Notes under the pieces: generated by a model | Seen by the model: the letters and a program-made list of their open reading frames with translations, nothing else | Told to the model about the DNA's origin: nothing | Databases searched by the model: none | NCBI GenBank assembly: GCA_045113275.1 | Contig: JBGUIU010000313.1 | Location: 1-28,909 of the forward strand | Direction of reading: 5' to 3' | Length of the DNA: 28,909 bases | Source of the DNA: UBA1181 sp045113275 | GTDB lineage: Bacteria; Bacteroidota; Bacteroidia; Bacteroidales; Paludibacteraceae | Position numbers and translations under genes: made by a program | Shown: positions 22,487 through 28,909 of the stretch, piece by piece | How the letters are laid out: each line of letters starts with the position of its first letter | Position numbering within the stretch: position 1 is the first letter of the stretch

Positions 22487-24685
22487 ATGGCAAAAAATAA
22501 AAAAGCAAGAACAAGTTTATCTTCCAAAAAGAGAAAAAAAGAGATCCCTTCGATAGAATCTACGCATTTTACGAAGCAGGAGATTATGAAGCGTGTGGTG
22601 AAACTTTTTGAGGAGAATCCAAATAGAGTTTATGATTATAAGCAAGTATCGTATGAAGTTGGACTGAAATCAACGCAACAAAAGCGTATGTTGATACAAT
22701 TGCTTGATACGATGGCATTTCAGAACTTTTTGGTGGAGGCTGGTCATGGCAAATATCAGTTAGATGGACGTTCGGGATCGGTTGTCGGTGTGTTGGAACG
22801 TCGTGCTGGAGGGAAGATGGTCGTTTGCTCGCAAGATTGTGCAGAGGAGATATACATAACAGAAAAATATTTAAATAAAGCGGTTGCAGGGGATACGGTT
22901 CGTATTCGCTTGTTTGCCTGTCGCAAAGATCGTCCGCAGGAAGGACAAGTCATAGATATCTTGCGTCGCGGACGAGATATGTATGTCGGAAAATTGGATG
23001 TGAAGGAGAATTATGCCTTTTTATTGGTGGATGATAAGTTGATGACGAATGACATCTTCATTCCAATAGATAAGCTTAAGGATGGTAAAAATGGTGATAA
23101 GGCATTAGTTAAGATCACAGATTGGTCGAGCAGTGACCGAAATCCTGTGGGAGAGGTAAAAGAAATATTAGGAGCATCGGGTGATAATGAGACTGAGATG
23201 CATGCGATACTTCTGGAATATGGTCTTCCATATAATTATCCGAGTGAGTTGGAGGACATGGCCAATGAGATTCCTTCGGAGATTCCGGAGCGTGAGTTCC
23301 TAAGAAGATTGGATTGCCGTGGGGTACCAACGTTTACGATAGACCCGAAGGATGCAAAAGACTTTGACGATGCATTGTCTTTGCGAAAATTGGAGAATGG
23401 ACATTGGGAGGCTGGCGTTCATATTGCTGATGTCACATATTATGTGAGACCCGGTGATGAAATAGATAAAGAGGCCTATCGAAGAGCTACATCCGTCTAT
23501 TTAGTGGATCGTACTGTTCCGATGTTGCCAGAGAAATTGTCGAATGAGTTATGTTCCTTGCGTCCTGATGAGGATAAGCTTTGTTATTCTGTGTTATTCG
23601 AGATGGATGACGATGCCAATGTGTTGAATTATAAAATAAAACATACTGTCATTCGCTCTCAGAGACGATTCACATACGAAGAGGCTCAGCAGGTGATAGA
23701 AACGAAAGAAGGTGACATGAAAGAAGAGATCTTGACACTGGATATGTTGGCCAAGAAGTTGAGAGAACGTCGTTTCCAACTGGGAGGTATCGCTTTTGAT
23801 CGTGTGGAGGTTCGATTTGAGATAGATGAATCAGGAAAGCCATTGAGCGTTTATTTCAAAGAGTCGCAAGATGCTAATAAGTTGATTGAGGAGTTTATGT
23901 TACTGGCAAATAAGACCGTTTCAGAACATATTGGGAAAAAGAAAAATACAGAAGGGAAAGCCAAGACATTTATTTATCGTGTTCATGATGATCCAGATGT
24001 TGAGAAGTTGAGTGATTTGTCTCGTTTTATTTCCAAGTTCGGATATAAGTTGAATACAGCTGGAAAAAGAAAAGAGGTGACGAATTCCATCAACAAATTG
24101 CTTTCTGATGTAAAAGGGAAAAAAGAACAGAACTTAATTGAGATGGTGGCAATTCGTTCTATGGCGAAGGCTCTTTATTCAACCGAAGCAAGAGGCCATT
24201 ATGGTTTGTCATTTGACTATTATACACACTTCACATCGCCTATTCGTCGTTATCCGGATGTGATCGCTCATCGTTTGTTGGATCTTTATGCCGATGGCAA
24301 GAAAAGTGTAAACGAAGATGAGTACGAAGAGAAATGTAAGCACTGTTCTGAAATGGAGCAGTTGGCGGCGAATGCTGAACGATCTTCTATTAAGTATAAA
24401 CAGGTAGAGTTCATGCAGGATAAGATAGGTAAGACCTATAATGGTGTAATTTCTGGTATTCAGGAGTGGGGTATGTATGTTGAGTTGAATGAGAACAAAT
24501 GTGAAGGTATGGTTCCTATCCGAGACCTGGATGATGATTTCTATATTTTTGATGAAAAGAATTATTGTTTGGTAGGAAAGAAGTATCAGCGAACCTATTG
24601 TTTAGGTGACGAAGTTGTTATTCGTGTGAAAAAGACCAATTTGGATAAGAAACAGATGGATTTTGAATTAATAGAGAAACTATAA
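22487..24685 (+). CDS. rnr: Ribonuclease R
   Basis: RNase R is a processive 3'-5' exoribonuclease that degrades structured RNA, rRNA fragments and mRNA. From ATG 22487 it has 732 residues: a Lys-rich start (MAKNKKARTSLSSKKRKKE), a winged-helix region, two cold-shock/OB domains at about 85-230, the RNB catalytic domain with IDPKDAKDFDDA (D286, D292, D294, D295 as metal ligands) and YYTHFTSPIRRYPDVIAHRLL, and a C-terminal S1 domain (GKTYNGVISGIQEWGMYVEL). The frame is open to a GTG at 22430, giving 19 extra residues, but the extension is unlike the family and overlaps the likely promoter. Its stop overlaps the next lipoprotein start (TAATG). Confidence 0.95.
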   Translation: MAKNKKARTSLSSKKRKKEIPSIESTHFTKQEIMKRVVKLFEENPNRVYDYKQVSYEVGLKSTQQKRMLIQLLDTMAFQNFLVEAGHGKYQLDGRSGSVVGVLERRAGGKMVVCSQDCAEEIYITEKYLNKAVAGDTVRIRLFACRKDRPQEGQVIDILRRGRDMYVGKLDVKENYAFLLVDDKLMTNDIFIPIDKLKDGKNGDKALVKITDWSSSDRNPVGEVKEILGASGDNETEMHAILLEYGLPYNYPSELEDMANEIPSEIPEREFLRRLDCRGVPTFTIDPKDAKDFDDALSLRKLENGHWEAGVHIADVTYYVRPGDEIDKEAYRRATSVYLVDRTVPMLPEKLSNELCSLRPDEDKLCYSVLFEMDDDANVLNYKIKHTVIRSQRRFTYEEAQQVIETKEGDMKEEILTLDMLAKKLRERRFQLGGIAFDRVEVRFEIDESGKPLSVYFKESQDANKLIEEFMLLANKTVSEHIGKKKNTEGKAKTFIYRVHDDPDVEKLSDLSRFISKFGYKLNTAGKRKEVTNSINKLLSDVKGKKEQNLIEMVAIRSMAKALYSTEARGHYGLSFDYYTHFTSPIRRYPDVIAHRLLDLYADGKKSVNEDEYEEKCKHCSEMEQLAANAERSSIKYKQVEFMQDKIGKTYNGVISGIQEWGMYVELNENKCEGMVPIRDLDDDFYIFDEKNYCLVGKKYQRTYCLGDEVVIRVKKTNLDKKQMDFELIEKL

Positions 24686-25524
24686 TGAAAGCAGGACGAT
24701 TTATTTATTTTATATTTTCTTTGTTTTTCTTTTTGAGTTGTGCTGAAAAGAAAAATGATTTGACAGATATGAATCTTAAGGGAGATGTGAAATCTGTTCA
24801 AGAGTTTGAGTATGAGGTAGCTGTGGATGAATTCGGGAAGGTGAAGAAAGGGAAGCTGCTACAATCGACAAGGAAAGTATTTAATAAAAAAGGCAGATTA
24901 GAGGAGTTGGATGTGTTTGACATGGACGGTGATACGATTCAGAAAATTCTTTCCGTCTATGATGATAAAGGGATGCTTTCAAAACGACTTATCTATGATG
25001 ATTTGGGTAAGTTGTCAGTTGTCTCTGTCTTTGCACACGATGAAAAAGGAAGACAGACTGAAGCTATGCAGGTTGATGAAGACAATCAGTTCTTGCAGAA
25101 GGAGGTAACTGAATATAATGATGACAACATGATAGAGACTTCTATTTTATACAATAAAAACAATGAACAAATAAAAAAGGAAGTCCGTCAGATGGATAAG
25201 AAAGGGTTACCAAAAGAGGTGAAGATATACAATGAGAAGAGGGAATTGGTAAACTTCAGAAAAGAGACATACAGTGAGAATGAACAATTAATAGCTTTTG
25301 ATGTATATGCGTCGGATGAGCAAACGATTTTATTATCGGCTGTTTTGACGTATGATAAAGGTGGAAATCTGATCAAACAAGAAGCGATCGATGAGACAGG
25401 GGATAGTTTTCTCCCTGAGAATTACAAGTATGAGTTCGATTCTAAATTGAATTGGATTATGGGGGTTCGCTATGTCGGAGTTGATGCAAAAAGCATATTG
25501 GAACGTGTGATAGAATATTATTAA
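24685..25524 (+). CDS. Lipoprotein with YD/RHS-like repeats
   Basis: A 279-residue predicted lipoprotein: signal peptide with lipobox ending at C19 (FFFLSC, then AEKK). The mature part is built of short beta-hairpin units like the YD repeats of RHS proteins: VFNKKGRLEELDVFDMDGD, SVYDDKGMLSKRLIYDDLGK, VFAHDEKGRQTEAMQVDEDN, TEYNDDNMIETSILYNKNN, KIYNEKRELVNFRKETYSEN, LTYDKGGNLIKQEAIDETGD. No catalytic or toxin domain is present. The start overlaps the rnr stop by one base, so its translation is coupled to RNase R, an unexpected pairing of a surface protein with an RNA-decay enzyme. Function unknown. Confidence 0.8.
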   Translation: MKAGRFIYFIFSLFFFLSCAEKKNDLTDMNLKGDVKSVQEFEYEVAVDEFGKVKKGKLLQSTRKVFNKKGRLEELDVFDMDGDTIQKILSVYDDKGMLSKRLIYDDLGKLSVVSVFAHDEKGRQTEAMQVDEDNQFLQKEVTEYNDDNMIETSILYNKNNEQIKKEVRQMDKKGLPKEVKIYNEKRELVNFRKETYSENEQLIAFDVYASDEQTILLSAVLTYDKGGNLIKQEAIDETGDSFLPENYKYEFDSKLNWIMGVRYVGVDAKSILERVIEYY

Positions 25525-25614
25525 TGAGGGGATGTCTTCTTATCGGTAGGAGGCAAATTATGAAATTTTAAGATATAATTTCGTGAAACCAAAAGAAAAG
25601 TCGAAATTTAATCG

Positions 25615-25623
25615 TACCTTTGC
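25615..25623 (+). promoter_or_regulatory. Promoter -7 element of the DEAD-box helicase gene
   Basis: TACCTTTGC fits TAnnTTTGC, 26 bases before the ATG at 25650. No clear -33 element. The short leader is unlike the long leaders of cold-shock csdA genes in proteobacteria. Confidence 0.58.
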
Positions 25624-25649
25624 GACTTAATTTTTTTATTTTATAGTAC

Positions 25650-27461
25650 ATGAGTACATTTAAGGAATTAGGGCTTAGCGAAGAGATCCTTCATGGAATC
25701 GAAGATTTGGGTTTTGTAGAACCGATGCCGATTCAGGAGAAAGTAACTCCATTTTTGTTAGGAGATAGCACAGAGGATTTGGTCGCACTTGCCCAGACGG
25801 GAACAGGAAAGACAGCAGGATTTGGTCTTCCTTTATTACAATTAACCGATAGCAGTGTGCAAAAAATCCAAGCTCTTGTTCTTTCTCCTACAAGAGAGTT
25901 GTGTATTCAGATTTCCAATGATTTGAAGAACTTTTCTAAGTACATCAAAGGAATGAAGATTGTACCTGTTTATGGAGGAGAGAATATTGTTACTCAGTTC
26001 AAACAATTGGATGTCCCTCCTCAGATTTTGGTTGCCACACCTGGTCGTTTAATTGATTTGATTGAGCGTGGAAAGGTAAAACTTTCAGGTATCCGATATT
26101 TGGTATTGGATGAAGCAGATGAGATGCTTAACATGGGATTTCAGGAGGATATAGAAAGAATCTTACAAGAAATTCCAGAAGAGCGTCGTACATTGCTTTT
26201 CTCTGCTACCATGCCGAAGGAGATTGCCAATATTGCCAAGAAGTATATGCGCAATAGCGTGGAGATTGCCATTGGACGGAAGAATTCTGGAACAGAGAAT
26301 GTGGAGCATATCTATTATATGGTTCAGGCAAAGGACCGATATAATTGTTTGAAACGTGTTGTGGATATCAATCCAGATATTTATGCAATTATTTTCTGCC
26401 GTACGCGTCAGGAAACAAAGGATGTTGCAGAGAAATTGATGCAGGATGGATACAATGCGGATGCATTGCATGGTGATCTGTCACAAGCACAGCGTGATAC
26501 TGTAATGCAACGTTTCCGTAATAAGACGTTACAGATCTTGGTGGCAACGGATGTGGCTGCCAGAGGATTGGATGTGAATAATTTGACGCATGTCATCAAT
26601 TATAACTTACCGGATGATGTAGAGAATTATACGCATCGAAGCGGACGTACAGGACGTGCAGGAAAGAAGGGTATCTCTGTTTCAATTATCCATTCTAAGG
26701 AAAAAGGTAGAATCAGAACGATTGAAAGAACAATCAATCGTACGTTTGTTCAGCAGACAGTACCTTCAGGCTTGGAGGTATGTAAGAGTCAGCTCTTCTC
26801 TTTGATCAATAAGATTCAGAACGCAGGAGAAAATATTGACAAGGAGCAGATTCAACCGTATCTTCCGATGATTATGGATCAATTGAAGGATATCAGTCGT
26901 GAAGATTTGATTGTGAATTTTGTCAGCCAGGAGTTTAATCGATTCTTGGAATACTATAAGAATGCACCAGATTTGAATATTCCTGAGAAGGATAAGAAAT
27001 CAAAAGGAGATCGTGATCGTTCAGGAAGAGGGGGTAGAAAATCATCGGGTGATCTTATGCGCTTGAAGATCAACATGGGTTCCCGTGATGGGTTTACACC
27101 TAAGAGAGTCTTGGGCTTGATCAACGATACGACAGATAGCCATGATATTGATGTTCATGATATCGAAATCACCAGTCGTTATTCTTTCTTTGACGTAGAT
27201 AAGAGTGTTGTGCCTTCGATGATGAGTGCTTTCGCTCGTCAGAAAGATGGAATACAGTTGATGGAAGTATTCAAGGATAGACGTTCACGCAGAGAAGGAT
27301 TAGATGATGGGGATGGAAGAGAACGTCGTAGCCGTGATCGTGATAGGAAACGATCTAGAGATGATAAGGATTGGAAAAAGGGGAAAGGTTCTAGTGCAAA
27401 GAATGAACGTCCAAAGAGAGAATTCCGCCGCAACAAAGATAGTTTCCGTCGCAATAGATGA
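25650..27461 (+). CDS. deaD: DEAD-box RNA helicase with DbpA-type RNA-binding domain
   Basis: An ATP-dependent RNA helicase of 603 residues, likely acting in ribosome assembly or RNA decay. Motifs: the Q motif region FVEPMPIQ (22-29), Walker A AQTGTGKT (48-55), PTREL (80-84), DEAD (154-157), SAT (185-187), ARGLDV (304-309) and HRSGRTGR (329-336). After the second RecA domain comes a linker, a Gly/Arg/Ser-rich stretch at about 449-466, a DbpA-like RRM at about 468-543 (LMRLKINMGSRDGFTPKRVLGLI), and a very basic Arg/Lys/Asp-rich tail to the end. The layout is that of CsdA/DeaD. Monocistronic, with its own promoter and a terminator hairpin after it. Confidence 0.92.
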   Translation: MSTFKELGLSEEILHGIEDLGFVEPMPIQEKVTPFLLGDSTEDLVALAQTGTGKTAGFGLPLLQLTDSSVQKIQALVLSPTRELCIQISNDLKNFSKYIKGMKIVPVYGGENIVTQFKQLDVPPQILVATPGRLIDLIERGKVKLSGIRYLVLDEADEMLNMGFQEDIERILQEIPEERRTLLFSATMPKEIANIAKKYMRNSVEIAIGRKNSGTENVEHIYYMVQAKDRYNCLKRVVDINPDIYAIIFCRTRQETKDVAEKLMQDGYNADALHGDLSQAQRDTVMQRFRNKTLQILVATDVAARGLDVNNLTHVINYNLPDDVENYTHRSGRTGRAGKKGISVSIIHSKEKGRIRTIERTINRTFVQQTVPSGLEVCKSQLFSLINKIQNAGENIDKEQIQPYLPMIMDQLKDISREDLIVNFVSQEFNRFLEYYKNAPDLNIPEKDKKSKGDRDRSGRGGRKSSGDLMRLKINMGSRDGFTPKRVLGLINDTTDSHDIDVHDIEITSRYSFFDVDKSVVPSMMSAFARQKDGIQLMEVFKDRRSRREGLDDGDGRERRSRDRDRKRSRDDKDWKKGKGSSAKNERPKREFRRNKDSFRRNR

Positions 27462-27519
27462 TAGAACGAATTGAATCAATCAACAGAAGTCATTGTAAAT
27501 GCTTCGGTTGAACCTATAC

Positions 27520-27550
27520 AAGGGAGAATTTCAGAATGAGATTCTCCCTT
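27520..27550. terminator. Terminator between the helicase and LRR genes
   Basis: AAGGGAGAAT (27520-27529) pairs perfectly over 10 bp with ATTCTCCCTT (27541-27550), loop 11 bases. It lies between convergent genes and is only moderately T-rich afterwards (ATTTGTT). Confidence 0.75.
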
Positions 27551-27562
27551 ATTTGTTAGAAA

Positions 27563-28909
27563 TCAGCCGTGATAACCACTTTTGATGAAAAGCATTATAA
27601 ATACTAAAAAGCATATAAACAATAGTATGGCAATGCCTAATTCAATGAGTAAAACAAGTTTGATCGATTTCTTCCATGAATACTCTTTCCAGACATGAAT
27701 CAACCATGTAAATATGGATGTCACTATCAAATATAGAAGAATGGCGATTATTTGAGTTTTAATTTTTGCTATTTTTTCTGAAAAAGAAGTGAGTGCGCTA
27801 ACACCAAATGCATCTCGGCTAACTTTTGTACCTTTGGGTAATTTCTCTATGGAAAGATTCTTACAATTATAAAATGCATAATATGAGATTGAAATTGGTT
27901 TAGAAGGCCATTGGATGCTTTCAAGAGAGGAACAACCAAAGAAAGTGTAAGGATTAATGGTTGGGACATTTTCTGGAATGTTTATGCTTTTTAATCTTGT
28001 ACACTCTTCGAAAGCATGTTCTTTAATCTCTGTCACGGATGCTGGGATTTCAATATTTTCTAATGATCTACATTTTGAAAACATACCAGACGAAATAGTA
28101 GATAGAGAGTTGGATAGTTGCACTTCCTTTAAATAGATACAGTTATTGAATAGATTATCTCCAACAAAATGAACAGAGTTAGGCATTATGAATTTCTTGA
28201 TAGATTGACAGTTTTCAAAAGCTCTTTCACCAATCGTTTGCAATCCATTAGGAAGAATAAATTCTTTGATATTATAGCATTCTTTGAAAGCATATGGGGT
28301 TATGAACACGACACTAGGTGGAATAACGATTTGTCCAGAATAGTTTTTATTGGTGCAACCGTTACACATCGTACCATCGTGACTTAATAGTAAGAAATTC
28401 AGCAAATCACATGATTGGAAGGCCTTTTCTTTGATATCACACCTGTCGGGAATGTTAATGTTTTTCAATTTCTTACAATTCCCGAAGGCCCAACATCCTA
28501 TTGATTTGATTTCCTTAGAAAGAACCACGCTTTCCAAATTTTCACAATTTCTTAATACAGATTCGTTTATGTTCTTTAGACTTTCAGGAAAGTGGATCTC
28601 TTTAATGGCACTATTATTGATAAACGCATCTTTATTAATGTAAATAATGCCTTCAGGAAGGACTATTTTTTCAGGACAAGAATCTTGCTCGCCAACCCAT
28701 CCGTAACATTTTGTATTGTTGGCATACAGTAAGAGCTTCGATTTATTGTTGATTTTTGTATTTGTATGGATGGCATAATCACCTATGTATTCAACGGTGT
28801 TTGGAATGTTAATCTCTTCCAATGACTGTGGAAATGCGTTCTGCCCAATGCTTTCTAATCCTTCCGGTAAAACAACATGTTCGAGATAAACATTGTAAAA
28901 AGCATAGTC
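27563..28909 (-). CDS. BspA-like leucine-rich-repeat protein, 5' end outside the window
   Basis: A partial gene: the frame stays open to the window edge, so the N-terminus is missing; 448 residues are visible. About 16 repeats of the LRR_5/BspA type occur, for example LPEGLESIGQNAF, LPNGLQTIGERAFENCQSIKKF, IPASVTEIKEHAFEECTRLKSI and IPENVPTINPYTFFGCSSLESI. The C-terminus has two hydrophobic helices (IIAILLYLIVTSIFTWLI and LVLLIELGIAILLFICFLVF) separated by a basic loop, then a short tail. BspA proteins mediate binding to host or other cells; most are exported with a sorting domain, so a C-terminal two-helix membrane anchor is less usual. The codon at 28820-28822 is only a TTG inside the frame, not the start. 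Confidence 0.85.
   Translation of the reverse strand, partial: DYAFYNVYLEHVVLPEGLESIGQNAFPQSLEEINIPNTVEYIGDYAIHTNTKINNKSKLLLYANNTKCYGWVGEQDSCPEKIVLPEGIIYINKDAFINNSAIKEIHFPESLKNINESVLRNCENLESVVLSKEIKSIGCWAFGNCKKLKNINIPDRCDIKEKAFQSCDLLNFLLLSHDGTMCNGCTNKNYSGQIVIPPSVVFITPYAFKECYNIKEFILPNGLQTIGERAFENCQSIKKFIMPNSVHFVGDNLFNNCIYLKEVQLSNSLSTISSGMFSKCRSLENIEIPASVTEIKEHAFEECTRLKSINIPENVPTINPYTFFGCSSLESIQWPSKPISISYYAFYNCKNLSIEKLPKGTKVSRDAFGVSALTSFSEKIAKIKTQIIAILLYLIVTSIFTWLIHVWKEYSWKKSIKLVLLIELGIAILLFICFLVFIMLFIKSGYHG

Overview
The window looks like chromosomal DNA from a member of the Bacteroidales (phylum Bacteroidota). The sequence is AT-rich. Most transcription units begin with the Bacteroidota-type -7 element TAnnTTTG(C), sometimes with a TTG/TTTG -33 element about 19-20 bp upstream, and start codons mostly lack a Shine-Dalgarno sequence. 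Several products are typical of the phylum: a PorE-like OmpA lipoprotein, S16 with a long Ala/Glu-rich tail, a DUF3256-like protein, a PCMD-like protein and a BspA-type leucine-rich-repeat protein. No species can be named from this sequence alone.

Layout. 1-2000: an AT-rich non-coding stretch and an orphan AAA/DUF4143 ATPase gene bracketed by two 83-bp direct repeats, each carrying a hairpin. 2006-4132 (minus): a large lipoprotein with carboxypeptidase-regulatory-like domains. 4302-7613 (plus): yciO/tsaC-like gene, EamA transporter, DUF3256-like secreted protein, thiL. 7664-9830: PorE-like lipoprotein and xseB. 9920-13347 (minus): hsp20, glyA, rpsP and tsaB, each apparently with its own promoter or terminator. 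13478-15511 (plus): a tightly packed yicC-gmk-nadD operon. 15690-16963: membrane-anchored TPR protein and ribH. 16998-17174: tRNA-Tyr and tRNA-Gly followed by a strong terminator. 17268-18467: yhcH-family gene and mtgA. 18538-22298: a small carbohydrate group (GH5 lipoprotein, GHL10 hydrolase, and a convergent PCMD-like protein). 22487-25524: rnr and a translationally coupled lipoprotein. 25650-27461: DEAD-box helicase with a DbpA-type RNA-binding domain. 27563-28909 (minus): a BspA-like LRR protein with two C-terminal membrane helices, cut by the window edge.

Most of the window is housekeeping: tRNA modification (YciO/TsaC-like, TsaB), cofactors (ThiL, NadD, RibH), one-carbon metabolism (GlyA), RNA metabolism (YicC, RNase R, DEAD helicase), translation (S16, tRNAs) and cell wall (MtgA). 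The accessory or envelope material is the ATPase cassette, the three lipoproteins of unclear role, the GH5/GHL10/PCMD group and the LRR protein. I found no CRISPR array, insertion sequence, prophage or recognisable defence island. The least explained features are the direct repeats around the ATPase gene, the composite lipoprotein at 2006-4132, the palindrome over the DUF3256 promoter, and the hairpin between the TPR gene and ribH. Promoter positions also correct three gene starts (5906, 22298, 22487).
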